A stretch of DNA of 64,000 bases from Temnothorax longispinosus (GCF_030848805.1 NC_092364.1:7130001-7194000); one strand, 5' to 3'; shown: positions 15,001-29,365, counted from the stretch's first letter. Translations and numbers: made by a program. Notes: generated by a model from the sequence alone, not told the origin.

Positions 15001-16721
15001 AACTAGAGTGAAAAAGTTTATGGATTTATTATATTATTATGACAAAAAACATTTTTTTTATTGATCATCGAGTTTACATAGAAACGTTGGTCAAATTTAT
15101 ATTATCTTTGACAGTAATCGGCTTAATTATCGCTGGCCGAGAAATATAAATTTGCGTTACGGTAAAAAGTGTCAGCCGCCCTTTTCAGTTGCCCCTTGCC
15201 GACGTCATCGTCATTTTAATCTTTCATAAAAATCTGCAAACTGCCAACGTTACAGCGTATAATATGACAAATCTGATAACGGCTCGGTTTGTTACGACTG
15301 ACTTTAATGACTTTTAATCCGGGGCAGTTCGATGTGCGAACGATGTAACGCACTGGTGCGCGACGAGGTAAACTGAATTTATGTGATTCGAGTAAGTAAG
15401 TAAGTAGTGCCGATTGTCGACCGGACGAAGCGCCGGCGGAAACACATCTTTGCTCTTATCGGGACACGATATTAATTTCGTCGTTGTCCTTTTCCATCGG
15501 TCATAATCTCCAATCACGATCAGCGATCCCCTATGCAAATCGCTCATGAATATCCTTCGTGCGACATCTTGCGTTCGTTCCTTTAGTCTCTTTTTCTCTT
15601 TCTACAAAATACTTGTAAATTATCTTTATCTTTTGCTAAATAAATTGGAAATAGAGGTCAAAATACTGCAATTGCGTTCAAATTTACATATTATATTTCT
15701 ATCTTATCTCTGTTTCTTTTCTCCCTCAAAATAAATTATATACACATGCCTTATAATATAAAATAATTAAATGCAACGGTGAGATAAATTAAATATCGTT
15801 GCTCTATTGAATGGCCTGTAATTCTCGAAGACTAAGCGCTATCTTTCAATGCGATTTCGAGAAAGCGATGCCCACTTGTAGACGTCGTAAAAATCGCGTC
15901 GTAAGTTCTCGGCTATGGCGACTAGAAACTGCCTACCGCAGTTTATGCCGTGGAATGAAGAAATCGTAAAGCTGATAGTGATTGCGGCCGGTTGCACGAG
16001 TGCTGGGATGCCTCGTTTTCGCATTCGTGTACCGAGGGATTATGACGGGCTTAGCCCTCTAATCATTCCCGTGATTTGCGGTGGACGTGATAAAAAAGGA
16101 GGCACGGAGGGGGAGGACGGAGGGCGTCTTATTAAGATTCGTGGACGAGCACGCCGCTTGATTGAAATTTAATTGCACCGTCGAAATTATCCTCTTTCTC
16201 CGCGCACGTTTTCGACAACGTTACCCCGGTACGGTTTTTATGCTCGACGTTGTAATATTATCGCGTTAATGCGGCTTTTTTCCACAAGGGGGCGACCATT
16301 TTTTCGCACTTTCGCCATTCCGTGCCTTGAAACTCGTCGGGGAACATTAGAAATCAACTCGATTAGCGTGGTAGTCTTGGTGTGATCATTAAAAACGTGG
16401 TATAACGTATGTATTATATATAAATAAATAGGCACATTAAATGATTAAATACATATTACCAAGAATTAGATTTATGTATCTATCCAACAAAAAATAATAT
16501 CTATATTTATAGACACATTAATCATTAATCGTACGCTGTGATTCAAAGAGTAACAAAAAAGAATGGAATACCTATATACATTTGACATCGAAGAAATAAA
16601 GAGAGTCTCAGTAGATTAAAGATCATAACGGGCACTTTTCCAACAAACGAGTGATTTTTATTGCACTGACTTTCTGATTTCCGAGCTCGTATCTTCATAA
16701 TCTGCTTTACTTCTGTTGTAG
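1..16721 (+). other. ss: 3' part of the spineless intron before the first exon in the window
   Basis: This is the end of an intron whose donor lies outside the window. Reading both strands I find no bHLH-type exon (no RHRERLN or LRLSVSYLR-like translation) and no other convincing coding sequence. Open frames of 60-160 codons here are Arg/Ser/Cys-rich translations of CpG-rich DNA or Lys/Asn/Phe/Ile-rich translations of AT-rich DNA, without domains. The one mobile element I can delimit is the solo LTR at 11094-11759. GC-rich, CpG-dense patches (about 400-760, 2500-3200, 7000-7560, 9040-9520, 12000-12530, 12930-13340) alternate with AT-rich stretches (about 7570-9040, 13380-14980). Dinucleotide tracts such as alternating CG/GC near 4617-4632 and 16939-16954 are present. 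Enhancers of ss are expected in such introns but I cannot point to one. Confidence 0.6.
11094..11759. mobile_element. solo LTR with 4-bp target duplication
   Basis: A 666-bp segment begins TGTCACGAACTGACG and ends CCGTACGTGACA. The ends give a perfect 7-bp terminal inverted repeat (TGTCACG/CGTGACA) with the canonical TG...CA of long terminal repeats. It is flanked on both sides by AGAG (11090-11093 and 11760-11763), a 4-bp target-site duplication as made by many Ty3/Gypsy-type integrases. No second copy and no gag/pol open frame lies next to it, so it looks like a solo LTR left by recombination. Inside are a G run (11221-11230) and AATAAA at 11287, a possible polyadenylation signal. The class is inferred from ends and target duplication alone. 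Confidence 0.65.
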
Positions 16722-16837
16722 TGGTGATGCACAAGGATAAGGAGGAGAATTCGCACCACGACTCGCATTACAGGACGAGAGAGCTGGCAACGCTCGCTTA
16801 TGACCATCATCACCTCGACGGCGAAATGTTCCTACAG
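16722..16837 (+). CDS. ss: spineless (AhR homologue) internal exon, linker before PAS-A and start of PAS-A
   Basis: This is an internal coding exon of a bHLH-PAS transcription factor. It is bounded by a pyrimidine-rich acceptor (TTCTGTTGTAG, AG at 16720-16721) and a strong donor (CAG|GTGAGT). It is 116 nt: two bases complete a split codon, then 38 codons follow, opening VMHKDKEENSHH and closing HHHLDGEMFLQ. The His/Asp/Glu-rich middle is the variable linker between the bHLH and PAS-A in AhR proteins, and the last residues (E-x-FLQ) match the E-F-L-L-Q that begins PAS-A in AhR. The end is phase 0 and joins the next exon to give FLQ|ALNGF, the expected family sequence. The upstream intron is phase 1, so the preceding exon, ending in the bHLH, lies outside the window. 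The protein acts in the nucleus as a heterodimer with Tango/ARNT; in insects it specifies antenna, distal leg and bristle fates (family knowledge). Confidence 0.9.
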
Positions 16838-18597
16838 GTGAGTACTCTCGTCGAGTACGGGCTCATTACGTAGAACAGCCCGTATTTACGACCTCATTTA
16901 AACGCACCAAATTTTAAAAATGCACATCGGCCCGATGCGTGCGCGCGCGCGCGCTCGTATTTATCGCATGCCGTGGTGAGAGGCACCTGCTTCCTCCTCG
17001 CTCTCTCGATCGATCGTCTCAATTCGCTAACCGTCGCGGAGAAATCTATCTCCCGCGAAAACGAGATCTCGTCTCTGATCTATACGCTCGAGAAATAAGC
17101 GACGATGACGAGTCGCGTGAAATATTCAACCGATTTGTGCGATACGTACGATGCGTCCTTAGTAATGGAAGTGCGCATCAAAAGTTATGGTCTGATGGCT
17201 TTGTCAGCAGGACAAATGTTTCATGCGTATATATTTATATACGTGCGTTTTAATTCTTTACGATTACAAATCGAACAGGAGGCAACAGTCTATATAAAAG
17301 AAATATTGTGTGTATGTTATACAGTAGAAATAATGTCGGTATTTATAATGCAATCTCGTGCAAAATTTTCGCGAATTATTACTTGAAATAAATATCGAAA
17401 GAAGTCGGCACTCAATGCATTGGAATTAAATAAAATTTAATATCTAATAACATATTATATTTAATTAATTTATCGTTACATTTTCTGTCTTTATATATTT
17501 TGTTAAAATACTCTGATTACATTTCCCTTACCAATTTATTTAAATTTTAACTTATTATTTTTATAACGTGTTCACCAAACGATATTTATCTCTTAAACAC
17601 TTACGCAAGAGGCCATTATGTCAATCCGTAAATAAAGAAAAAAGATCGCCATTCGAGTTATTGATTCTAATCGTTAAGGACCAATCAACCGCGATATAAG
17701 TCAGCGCGGCTACAAACGATCGACTTTATTTTCGAGCAGCGATATTATCTGCGCGATACATTCACCTGCCATAAGCACCGTCTACGATTCACGATTGATC
17801 GACGGTTAAAGTGGTGTGAGTGCATGCGAACAGATGGAGAGATGAATGAGCAGGCAAGAATAGAGAAACGGGCGTGTGCTACCGAATGACGACCCGTGAT
17901 TGGAACTGTCCGTCAAAAACGATACGATTCGACGTCACGTTTGAAGGGAACTGCAGACGAGTAGGGGAGACAGGGAGTTTCGTATATTATTTCGATGAAA
18001 TAAAGCATATAGTGATACAAATTGCACGACGAAAATAGATACATTTTCTGATCAGTCCCGAACGTAACAGTCTATTATATCAAATGAGACAACTCGTGGA
18101 TCCGTTACAATAAACAAAAATTTTTGCTCTTTTTTCTTCCGAAAATAGATAACGATAATAATTAATAACCAAATAATAAGTAATCTATGTTGCTATTTAT
18201 TTAGCATTAGAAAAATAAATAAATTGTGCTTTAATAAGAGACATATTAATTATATTTTTAATTAATTATGTCATTTTTTTTTTCTGATTTGATTTCTACA
18301 GAACCATTTTTTAAATTAACTTCCTGTACATATTACTTAATATCTTTCTCGAAACATAATTCTAATTGAAACATATCGCAATATTATAACTATTTTGCCA
18401 AAGATAACAATATTTTTAAATTTTATAAGTATAAAATAAAAGAAGATTCTCAACTTAAGTCTGAATTTATTCTTTCACAAAACGCCACAGTTATTCATGT
18501 ACTTCTTTTAAATGGATAAAGTGAATTGATTCATATAATATAGAAGTCTCTCTCGAGTCGCGCGTTGCAGCAGAGCGTGCGCCGAAATTAAATCATC

Positions 18598-18990
18598 GAT
18601 AGTGAGAGGAAGAGACAGGGAGAAGCGAGAAGTGGGAGAAGTGGCCGGGAAAGAGAGATGGAAAGAGAGTAAGAACAGGGAGATATCCGGCTGATGAACC
18701 GGCTATGAAACCGAGGCGTACGAGGTGTCTATTCCTCCAAAGTATGGAAGGGTATATACACGGATTAATGGCCGTGTATCATGCAAGGCTATTACGTTCC
18801 CTTTCTTGCGTTTTAGGTGCGCACACGGGGGAAAGGGAACACGAGTCTGCGGATACGAGAAAGAAAAAGGGAAGGGGGACAAACAGAGAGAAAAGGAGAA
18901 AGAGCGAGAGATAGAGATAGAGGGGGGGAGGGGGCGGAAAGCAGAGAGGATCAGAATGGAGCGAGAGATCAGGAGGGACGGGCGTAGAAT
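18598..18990 (+). repeat. purine-rich tracts (GA-rich, mixed)
   Basis: Two long, almost pure purine stretches on the + strand (about 18,598-18,680 and 18,833-18,990), made of GAGA/GGGA/AAAG mixtures. A 137-codon Arg/Glu/Lys-rich frame crosses the second but shows no domain. Similar tracts occur at 28,320-28,440, 42,355-42,450 and 58,330-58,400. Confidence 0.8.
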
Positions 18991-21900
18991 ATTATACTTA
19001 CGTATACGAATAGTACGCGATTTTATTCGCGAGTCGACGTACATCGTTACAGTCGAACCCTATCAGCATCATAACGGCAGGTTATTAATTGTCGGCTTGT
19101 TAATTGCATTACGTACGCCCTTGTACGCCCGAAGCTAATCCCCGAACGGGCCTCCGACGATGACACACACACACTCGAGTCGCGAAATGACGAGTGACAT
19201 GGAATTATATCGATAAACGCGACTGGGATTATCTTTATGAGGGAATCAAGAAAATTATCGCAGTTTTATAATGTTTCTTATCACGTTGTATTTTTCACAT
19301 TATCATATATTTTATATCTTATCCAAATAATATATGAAATTACTGCAACTTCTTTCGTAGAAGATTTTATGTATTAATTAAGAAATCATGCACGTGAAGA
19401 TGTTACGTTAAATTAAAAAAAAGTGAAATTAAAATTAGAATTAATTATAAGTTATAAAAATATATTTTTTTTTACAGAATAATTATAAATTATCAAATGA
19501 CGAAGTTTTTAAGGCGCAGCAAATTTATACTACATATAGAATTATAAATAAAACCGCATAGGTTTACTTTGTCAAGCCCAGACGTTCGAAAGACTGCAAC
19601 TCAATGCAACATCGACCATATCACGAGGTATAAATCAACAACGCCCGAGCGCGTATCTTCCAGACACGGTATCGATTTATGAAAATGGCGATGCAATCGG
19701 GTCGCGCTTGATTTTCTTGACCGGGCTCGGGCTTGGCTCAAGCCCGGCCCGTGTTCTCTGAACCTGGATACCAGTTTCCGGGTAATCTACCTCACGCCAT
19801 CCCCGTCTCGTATATCAATAACATATTTATACAATTCGCGTTGGTTCCGTGAACCTGACTTTCCAGGACCTCCCTTCGCGGCCCTCCTACACGCCTATCC
19901 TCCCTCCTCGGCCACCCTCCGGACTCCCTCCCGACGCAAACAGCGCGCCGTCTCTCCTTTCCACGCGCCATATACCGTTTCGCCGATCCTCATAAACTTT
20001 ACGAACCCCGACGGTAAATCCGGTTTATGACAAGCCGGCCGCCACCACCAGAGGTATCCTCGAAATTACGGCTCGGCGCGATCGGATTTTTATACCCCTT
20101 CCCAATTATACCATGACTGGGACGGTGTATGTATACGCGGGCGAGAGAGAGCGATTGTGAGGGAACGACTCGTTTAGAGACGCGACGGCACGACGTCTTG
20201 TCTCGCTGTCTTGTCTCGTGGAAGGGAATTCGCGTCTATCGAATTACACGGCATCAAATCAGCGTCCGCCGGACCGCCGCCGTGCATAGATCACGTTGCA
20301 TCCACGCTGCGTTTTCCACCCTCCGAACTTCTCGTCTTCGTAGGCGCTGAAGAGATTTGTCCCGCGCAGGTAGAACTAATAGAAACTTATTTAGCCATCT
20401 ACGGAAATTAACTCTTTAGATAATCACAATCTAGTAACTTTTATAACTTTTCGGGAGAAGATAGAGAAATAAAATGCCTTCTTTAGATCTTCACAATCAT
20501 ATATTAAAATAAAATAATTGAGGAATCCTTTAAATTATTTAATACAAAATTATTTAGCATACGATTATTTTAGTTAGCATTAAATTACATTAATTTAAAA
20601 GGTACCCCAAAATACTGGGCAGGTTTCTAATTAAATACACCCGCGTGATATCCAAGATAGACTCGATGAAGAACGTTCGCGACCGAGGAAAGTTAATTCG
20701 CTCACTTTAATGTGTTTTCGTCCGAGAACGTGTACGGTGGATACACCTATTAAATATTTTCACGCTCGGAAGGTGGTTTCACGATGCTGGCTTGAGACAG
20801 CGTCCACTACCCAGGGACATCTAATTTGTTAATTTAAATTTATCGCTATCATAACGCGCAATTCACATTACGGTATCAAAAAGGCAAACGACTGGAAACA
20901 TAATGGGGACCCCTTCCGAGAAGAAGCAGCAGCGAACGCTCGTCAGACTGCCATATCATAATTGAAAATCATAATTAAAAACATTGTTAGTCCTAAGTGT
21001 AAACTTGATATCTTTTTGTGTCACATCCATTTTTGAGATGAGCGCCAATAACGATTCCACTCATATTTGAAAATAATTTTTCGAGAGATTGCAATATGTA
21101 AATTATTAACGAAATTGATTGAAGAAGAAGTTTCTCGATCCGCGGAATCCGATTACGTTAACAATCGATATTCGAGGACAATGTACCGACAATCTTGTTT
21201 AACAGTTTTGAATTAAATTTCATGGACGATGCGCTGATACACAGTAGGTTTAGTCGTCGAGAATGTAGTCTCTAGCGCGACAGCAAGTAACGGCGAAGAC
21301 ACGCAAAACAAGCTTCTCGTGCTAAACGCTGAATATTTAAGAAACAACAACTGAAATCAAATACAGAGACTTTTCCCTTTTGCCGCGTTAAAGTATCGTT
21401 TTTCGTGAGTAGCGTGCAAGGAAGTACCTTCCTACTTAATACTTACTATTTTCTAAACGGTATGCGGATACATTACTTCTACGAAAGTTTCCTCGTGTAA
21501 AACGTTTACTGCCCTTTTTCGTCACTTCTGCCATAGCCGCGCGAAACAGTGGGCGAAAGAAAGGAGCGAGATAGAGACGGAGAGAAACCGTTTCTTCTGA
21601 ATCTCCCGGCGTAAAAGGTTCAAGCAGGCCGAAAACGTTCTTCGATCAACTCGACACGAAACCGTCTCGCCGGTAATTTGCCACACTAAACACCGGCATT
21701 TTTCGCAAATCCGCGTACGAGTCACGACTCGGAAAGAAAAATAGGCCGAGAAAATAATGACGAATGTTACGTGTTGAAAATCTCTTCCGCAATGAAAATT
21801 TCTCGATTTTCGTAATTGTAGAATAATTGAATCTGAATTATGTTTATTGTTAGAAGAAACCCTAAAAATAAAATACGACAAAATTATCGTCAGATTTAAG

Positions 21901-23246
21901 CATGAACATATATCTAATATTTGTAATTTTCACGTCAAATTGCATTTTATTTTAATTGCTTAACTGTAGACTTTACATTCAGAAATTAAAGCATCGTTAG
22001 AATCAAATAAAAATGAATTCGGGATGAATTCGGGAATTTGTATGTGCTAAAAGAATTTAAATATTTTTTTGTAATAAATAATTGTCTTTCTCCTTCCGTT
22101 TAATAACTTTTTTAGCGTGAGCGATGCTAGAAACGCTTGATTGTCTCTGAAGTAAACTAATAAAACGCTGATTATCCGGCCGGACGGCCGGATTTTTCGA
22201 TCGTTGAGCGAAACATACTTCGCCAATCCATTTCTGTCGTCTCTCGGAAATTATCACCTGGCGCGAACGCGCACGATACACGGCGGGGGGCCCCCCGTCG
22301 AGAGCGCGCACCGCTCTCAGCTTACGTTCCTTTATGAAACTCGAATAAACTTTTCTCCGACCACTAACTCGCGCGCCATTCGCGCGGGGGAAAATATGCG
22401 GACGGCTGCATTTTTCGCGTTAAGATGCCGCCATTACGCGAATAGCCGTGATGTATGACGATCTCGACCAGCGAAAAGCGAGAAAGCCTGAAAGATGCAA
22501 ATAAATAGATGTGATCAATTCTCGATCCAATTCGAAACAAATGTTTTCTCACGGGAATTTTAATTTCCGACTAAAGATATATTTTTTATTAAAAAGTAGC
22601 AAACCTTAAAAAAAACAAAACGTAATCAGATTCGGCTCTGCATTGCGCGAGAATTGTTTTCAGATCGACTAAAAAATTTGCGAGCGGAGCCCGCGCGCGT
22701 TATTGATTTGCATCCTGTGGATCGGCAAGAATTTCGGCAGGAACAAAAGCCGAGGAACGTAAGGTCGAACGAAGGTGCCCAGAAAACTGGCCGTACGAGA
22801 CGTACTGCTACGAGATTACCCGTTAAAGCGATGATAGAGCCGATCAAAATGCAAGGAACCTGTGCATTATGTTGTTGATATATCTCTGCAGGCGAAATTC
22901 AGCGACCGGCTTTAGCAGAGACCGCGCAGTCCCCCCCTCTGCGGCTTGTCCCGCAATCCGTCCGCTCGCCCCCCCCCCTCCGCTTTCTGGTACACGGCGG
23001 ATCGACCAATTTTTACCCCGGCGCGCAGCTCGGGCTTCGATACAAATCACGCCTCTCAGTGACGTATCGTCGCGAAAGCAGCCATTTTGCTCTCATATTT
23101 TTTATTTAATAGCCACCAGGCTATCGTGTATCGCATTAATACGCGGCAGCTACGCCGCCGCGCGGTAGCGGTAAAAGAGGGTCGTAGTCGGGGCGACCCC
23201 CGCCACCCGGTAACCCGTAATCATAACCGAGCGATTTTTCTCCCCG

Positions 23247-23249
<3 letters not shown>

Positions 23250-23281
<32 letters not shown>
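23250..23281. repeat. (CT)n microsatellite
   Basis: Perfect CT run of about 16 units, continued by a T/C-rich stretch to about 23,320. Confidence 0.95.
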
Positions 23282-23286
<5 letters not shown>

Positions 23287-26154
23287 TTTCTCTCTCAAAA
23301 CCCCTTCCTTCCTCTTTCTTTCACGGTGCCTGCTACCACATCTACGCTTCCCGCGAGCTCCGACTGCGACCACGGCTACACCCTAAAGATGTTACTAATG
23401 CTATGATACTGATGAAGGGGTAACCATATCTTTCGCTATACAATTGAGATAATACGATGGCAAAGCTGACATCTATATAATTATCAAGGAAAGGACCAGA
23501 TGGGGATATTTTATATATATATGAATCTTTTTAAAATTATTCTGTTTCTATATTTTTTCTTGTAATAAATATTAACTTATTTTACGGAGGTCTATTCAAA
23601 GCCTGGCCACGCAGGCATGGTTACCTCCGTGACTTTGATTACTTTTGAGTCACGAACATTACCGTTCGCGATCCTGGAACTCGTATTTTCATGTCGTTCG
23701 ATGCTTCGAGCACAAAATGCCACTTAACGTCATAAACTCGAAATGACATGCTTCACGGTTGAATGAATTAACACAAACGGCATTTTTCACGTACCGAGCG
23801 TGTACATTCGTTTATGATGCAGAATGTAAAAAATTATTTATTGTTTATCGATTTTGTCTTAATCTTTAAAAGTACGAGCTTTTACTTCGCCCGTTCTCTT
23901 CTCGCTGGAAGCGTTTATTCACCAAGATCCGTTATCGTCGCTCGATCGGCTTCGCGACGGAAACACGACAGAACAATCGCTATTCTTTCGGGCCATAGAG
24001 GCCAGGAATAAGCTCCACTTTCCGCATCAATCAGGCCTCCCGGCGAGACTTTCCTCCACTTGGCGTGGGTATATAACACGCATACGTTATACTCGTGCGG
24101 CGGGCGCGCGTGGTGTAATTTAGATCACGTCTCCGCGTGAGCGAGCGATGCGCCCAAGTCGACCTAAGTGAATTTTGTATATACGTGGCGAAGAGTTAGC
24201 GAAGTAGCGAGTCAGCGTGCCGGGGCTGGCGCTGGATGAAACGAGAAGGAACGTATAGGCCAAGTTGATCACCGTGCTATAAGGTCTTACTTGTTGCTGA
24301 TGGTTGCATGTCTGCCACGGCGAGCCGTGCCTTCTGCTTCTCGGCTGATTGCTCCGTATGCGAGAAGCGATAGGGAACTTCGTCCCGGATGGACGGCCAG
24401 CGGTTGAACCGGACGAAAGTTCGCGATTTCTGCGCGAAAGGGGTGAACGGCGAACCCCGCTTGAGCTAAGAAGAAAGGACACGACTTCTGGTCATATTTA
24501 GATTTAGATAGCGTCGTGCGACATCCATCAGAATAAACCATGAAATTGATCTTTTACAGAAATCAGTCTTATGAGATGCGACTTACAATTAGTGCAATAT
24601 TCGTAACGCGTGTATTTATACGATAAATAATTACAAATTCCTTACCTTCAAATGGAGGAGATTGCGTTTTCATTAATTTTAGTAAAAGTTATTATGACTG
24701 AAAAATAAATATTTATTTTATTTTAATATAAGCACAAAAAATGAATGATTAGTCAATAAAATTTGTATTAGAACTTATTTATGCAGGTAAACGTATGTAA
24801 TCTATGTTCTAACAAAAAATAGAAATTATAAAAGAAACAATACTAGCGTAAAATAATAACTTATCAGGCATAATTAAATGATTCTTTCGCGTTTTTTTCT
24901 CTCTCTCTCAGATAAAGTATCGTTGCTCGCATGCATGTCTATAAATACTAGGTGGGGTTCTCTTTCCGCACTTGGAATATCCACGAAGCGGCGCGGGTAA
25001 TTTCTTCGAGTAACCGCACACTCGAACTTTTACGGGCACGGAATGTGCACGATGTGTGTTACGGCACACACAGTGTATATGCAGAGCCATTCAACTTTTT
25101 AACTTTCTTGACCGTGACTTTTCGCGGGTTGACTATACGTACCAAAGAGGGGGGTAAACTCATGAGTTCGTTTTGGCGAACACCCAATGTCATCCATGTT
25201 GAATCAAACGTGACTATCAAATATATTCTTCAAATGCGTCATGGGTCTAATAAAATATTCTTATTTTTTCGGAATTATTATAAGAAATAAAATTCGAGAT
25301 AAAAAAAATTCATTAGCTATTTATAAAAAATATCTGTTTAAACAGAAATTTATACCAAGATATTTACGTAAATTATGTGAATACAATATATTCTTTATTT
25401 AGCCGTTCAGTTTACTTAATTGCATGACGTTCTTATAATTTCTTGTGTGCTTTCTACACGTGTGAAAATGTATAATAAACCAGTAAAAGTGGTGACATTT
25501 ATTATCGATGCATTAAACGGTAATATCCCGTTGATTAAATAATTGTAATAATCGCGATTATTGATAACGTGGTTAAGCACGTGGAAAGTCGGGAGAAAAT
25601 AAGATTTCACATCCTGCGCTTAATTAAGGTTGCCGCTGTGCTAAGCTGTGAAAGGGTTAAAAAGGCGATCGTAAAATGAGCAACGACGAGCATTAAAACG
25701 GCCATCACGCAGAAGGGAAAGCATCGGTTGGGATAAACAGGCCTGTCTTTAAATCGATCGGATTCAGCACAAAAGTCGAACCGCGTTTACGCGTCCCGCG
25801 TGGAAGTTACGACCAGAAACGTCGATTCCTACAAAACTATTTTTTTTCTTTCTTAAATAATCGTCACACTTTCACCGCCATCGGCGATGCAGCGACAAAG
25901 GAAAAAGTAATGCATTGCTGAGGAATACTTATTGCATTCTGGGAATACAATAAATGCATCCGCAGTGCTTTGCCGACATTTTGCATCACGCACGTTGCAT
26001 TTCGCTGGAAATTCGATTTTAACAAAATTGAATCGTACTTCGCCGATTTTTGCTCAACGTCACCGGTTGCAAACTTGTGGAGTATGCGCAGCAGAATGTA
26101 CAGAAGGTTTTATTTCAAAAAAGTATTACCTAGTATTTTAATAACGATGAGAGG

Positions 26155-26176
26155 GAGAGAGAGAGAGAGAGAGAGA
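26155..26176. repeat. (GA)n microsatellite
   Basis: Near-perfect GA run of about 11 units, preceded by GAGAGG. Confidence 0.9.
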
Positions 26177-26898
26177 AAGAGAGGTCCAGTGATAAAAATT
26201 ATATTAATAAAATGTCCATAATAAGAGAATAGAGGTAACTTCCGTCTTAACGTTAATTATAATTTTGTTATGCTTTAACTCAGCATTATACCAATCATAC
26301 AGATATTTTCGACATTTAATGCGTAATTCGGTGAAAAAACGTGCTAAATGAAAGAATGGATGCGCCAGTCGTTCTATCGCACGCCCGGAATGTATCCAGA
26401 CATAACAATAAATTTTAAGAGGTATTAAACGCGCAATGCAAAAAGGTAGGTAGGTTAGTAGGAAACCTTGGTCGTCCACTCCAATTACGTTTTATGGAAC
26501 GCGGCGAATATTCGAGCTTTATATAATTGCGGCGTAACCATTAATGCAGTGCGGCTTACTAATCTTTAAAATTAGTAGAGGGGCCATGCAGATAGTGGCA
26601 GTTGGCAATTACACAGCACCGGTTTAGTGATATCAAACGTATCCCCGGATATATTTTGCGTACAAGGTAATATTCGGCCTATTTACCATTTAAATATTTT
26701 AAATAATTCTTCTCTCGTCGAAGAAACATCAACGCTGTTGATATATTCCTTGATATAGTCCTTCTTAGCAATCCTTTTTATAACATATACACCATAAAAT
26801 TTGTATCACTACCTATTATATTGTAATTTGATCCATATTGCAATTTGAATTTTTGATAAGTTTACGATGACATTATCAAGCTTCTTTTTGTAAAGATA

Positions 26899-27785
26899 GG
26901 GTAACTCCGGTATATACGTCGCAGCTAAGGGAAACTTTTAGTTTATTGAGTACTATTTACAATGTTTAAGGCAAATGAATTATATCAACTTTATACTGTC
27001 TACTACTAAAAAAAAAAAGAAATATAAAATATTCATTCTTTGTATTTATTAAAAAAAACTTTTAGAAACTCTTGCATTTTTGCCATATATCCCAGAGGGG
27101 TGGGTTATATGACATTCATGAATGAAATATACGTCTTATAAAAAATTACAAATAATGTTTATAAATAAGGCAATAAATTGTCATAATAAGTTATAAAATG
27201 TGTGTAAGAAATTTATTAAGATGTAAGAATGTTAAACAAATTATAAAACTGAAAAATGTAAAAAAGAGAAAATAGAAGCGATAGTTGCATTAATAAAAAT
27301 TATTGTTATACGATCCAAAAAAAGAAGGAAAAAGAACACATAGGAGATTTCGAGTTTTACAAAGTGTCTGTACTATGGCATAAATCCCGCATGCTAACTT
27401 GCCGTATATCCTAAACAGGAGGGATATACGAGATATTAAGTTAAACGAAAAATACAAGAGCTATGCACTTGTATTTTGCTGTATTCCATCATTTACTATC
27501 CCTCTACACTTATGTATCATGAAATAACCATTAAACCCTTTATATTCCCTACAGTAATCATTTTACGTAGGTCGTAACACAAGACCGCGCTTCTTACTAC
27601 GATGAGAAATCGATTCAACTCACGACAGTTTCGTTAATATTAACAGTAAAGAACTAAAATTACAACACAATACTAATATGGCATAAAGGTACATAACAGA
27701 ATAATTGCGAGCAAGTACCTTTATTCTTTCTATTTTTTCTGACATCTACGGCGTAAAACCCCGCGCGTAAATACCGGAGTTACCC
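26899..27785. mobile_element. TA-flanked inverted-repeat element (MITE, about 887 bp)
   Basis: The left end reads TA|GGGTAACTCCGGTATATACG and the right end CGCGTAAATACCGGAGTTACCC|TA. The terminal inverted repeat GGGTAACTCCGGTA is perfect over at least 14 bp and lies directly inside a TA on each side, as expected for a TA target duplication (Tc1/mariner-like target use). The interior is AT-rich and has no transposase-like frame. Two related internal blocks (near 27,082-27,135 and 27,403-27,435, both with 'tatatcc' followed by a purine-rich segment and 'gatatacg/atatacg') suggest internal repetition. It is a non-autonomous copy; superfamily is an inference from the TA. Confidence 0.65.
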
Positions 27786-29365
27786 TATTTCTATTTCTTA
27801 TTTCATAAAAGTACGTAAAAATTACTAATGGAATGTAATACAACTATATTTTATCGATTTAAGCGCGATAATCACAATTTTCGTAATAACGATAATAACA
27901 ATTTTCGTAATATCTCTATTCCTTGTTGATGATCAAAAGTGTTCGAGAAAAAGTGTTCTAAAGACGATAATTTATGAAAATAATTCTGTGCTCCACAATC
28001 ACTGCTATCATCAGGGGTCTGACTCATATTAATATTATTACCGTCTGACATTTTAATACCAGATTTAAATATTATATAAGCTAGATCTTATCGCACTTGG
28101 CTTGTACAGAGCATAAGCATGTAAAACCTTGTAATATCTAAGAGCCTCGTGTTTCAACTTTGCGAAATACTCACCGAGTGAACGCATCACTCGCAGCCGT
28201 CTTTAGGTAGCTCGTGCGAGCCTGTTTGATGCTACCCGGTGAACTTTACGATATCAGCCTTGGGATGCTTTTGGAACGGGCGATCGGATCGGGAGTCAAG
28301 GACGTCGATAGCAGTATGAGCGGAAATCGAGCAGAGAGAGGAAGAGCAAGAGAGAGACAGACAGAGAGAGCGAATGCGATTCGCAGAAAGTGACTCGCAA
28401 TGAGTCAGGGTGCGCGCGTGAGAAAGACAGAAAGAGACGAGGGCTGAGTCAAAGGTAACTGTAGGTTGGGTGGGTGCATGGGATGGGATGATATCGGGTT
28501 AGGTTGGTGGTCGACGGGGCTCGCCTTGGTCTGGCACCGCTAGTCCTTCCCGTATTGATCGCGTGCTCCTTTCCTCCCTTAGATACCACGTCGACCCTCT
28601 CTTAAGCCTTACGTATGGCCCGGGTACGCTCCTACCTTAAGCTCGATCTTAGACCGAGGCGTTCACAGGCGGATCCGCACCGATTGGAGGTTGAAATCAA
28701 GGGTTGAAATCTATATAAATCTGGTTAGCTTAGCATCTCGATGTCTCGCACGCGTAGGTAAGATTTTATTCAGATACGTTTAGTGATTTTGGAAATACGA
28801 CGATCGATATAAAACGTGTTTCCCCGTACTCGACGAAATTTCGTCGATAAAATTTGGGGGCCGTAGCTTTCTAGTTTATTTTACTTCATTGTACAGCAAC
28901 TTTTCGGAAACGTAAGTAAAATTGTATTTCGGTATATCTTATTATTGAAAAATATTTGCTTTGAGATTTATAAAGTTGACTAGATTTTTAGAAAGTTAAA
29001 AGTTATGATGTTCCCGTATTTCTTTCATTTTATTGTTCACCGTTGCATCAACGCTAATAAAAATACCATACGGATGTATTAAAATTCCGATCTTTCTTAT
29101 TATTATATAAAATAATTCTTATCATTATTTGTTTTACACGCATAAAATAAACAGAAATTATTTACCAATTAGGACCAGATAATAAAATTATCTTGCGATA
29201 TCGATGGATAATCCGACGTGTCGTAAAAAATAGTTATTATACGGTTATTATTTCTAAGTCTATATCGCAATATGAATTTCATTCAATCAAACGTTTGTTC
29301 CTAAAAAATTGTTGCATGCGTCCACGATTCAATTATACAACAATTGCTTGCATTATATTTTCCAG

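Noticed and set aside
1..16721. Search for a spineless bHLH exon upstream of 16722
   Set aside because: No translation resembling the AhR-family bHLH helices on the + strand; it must lie upstream of the window.
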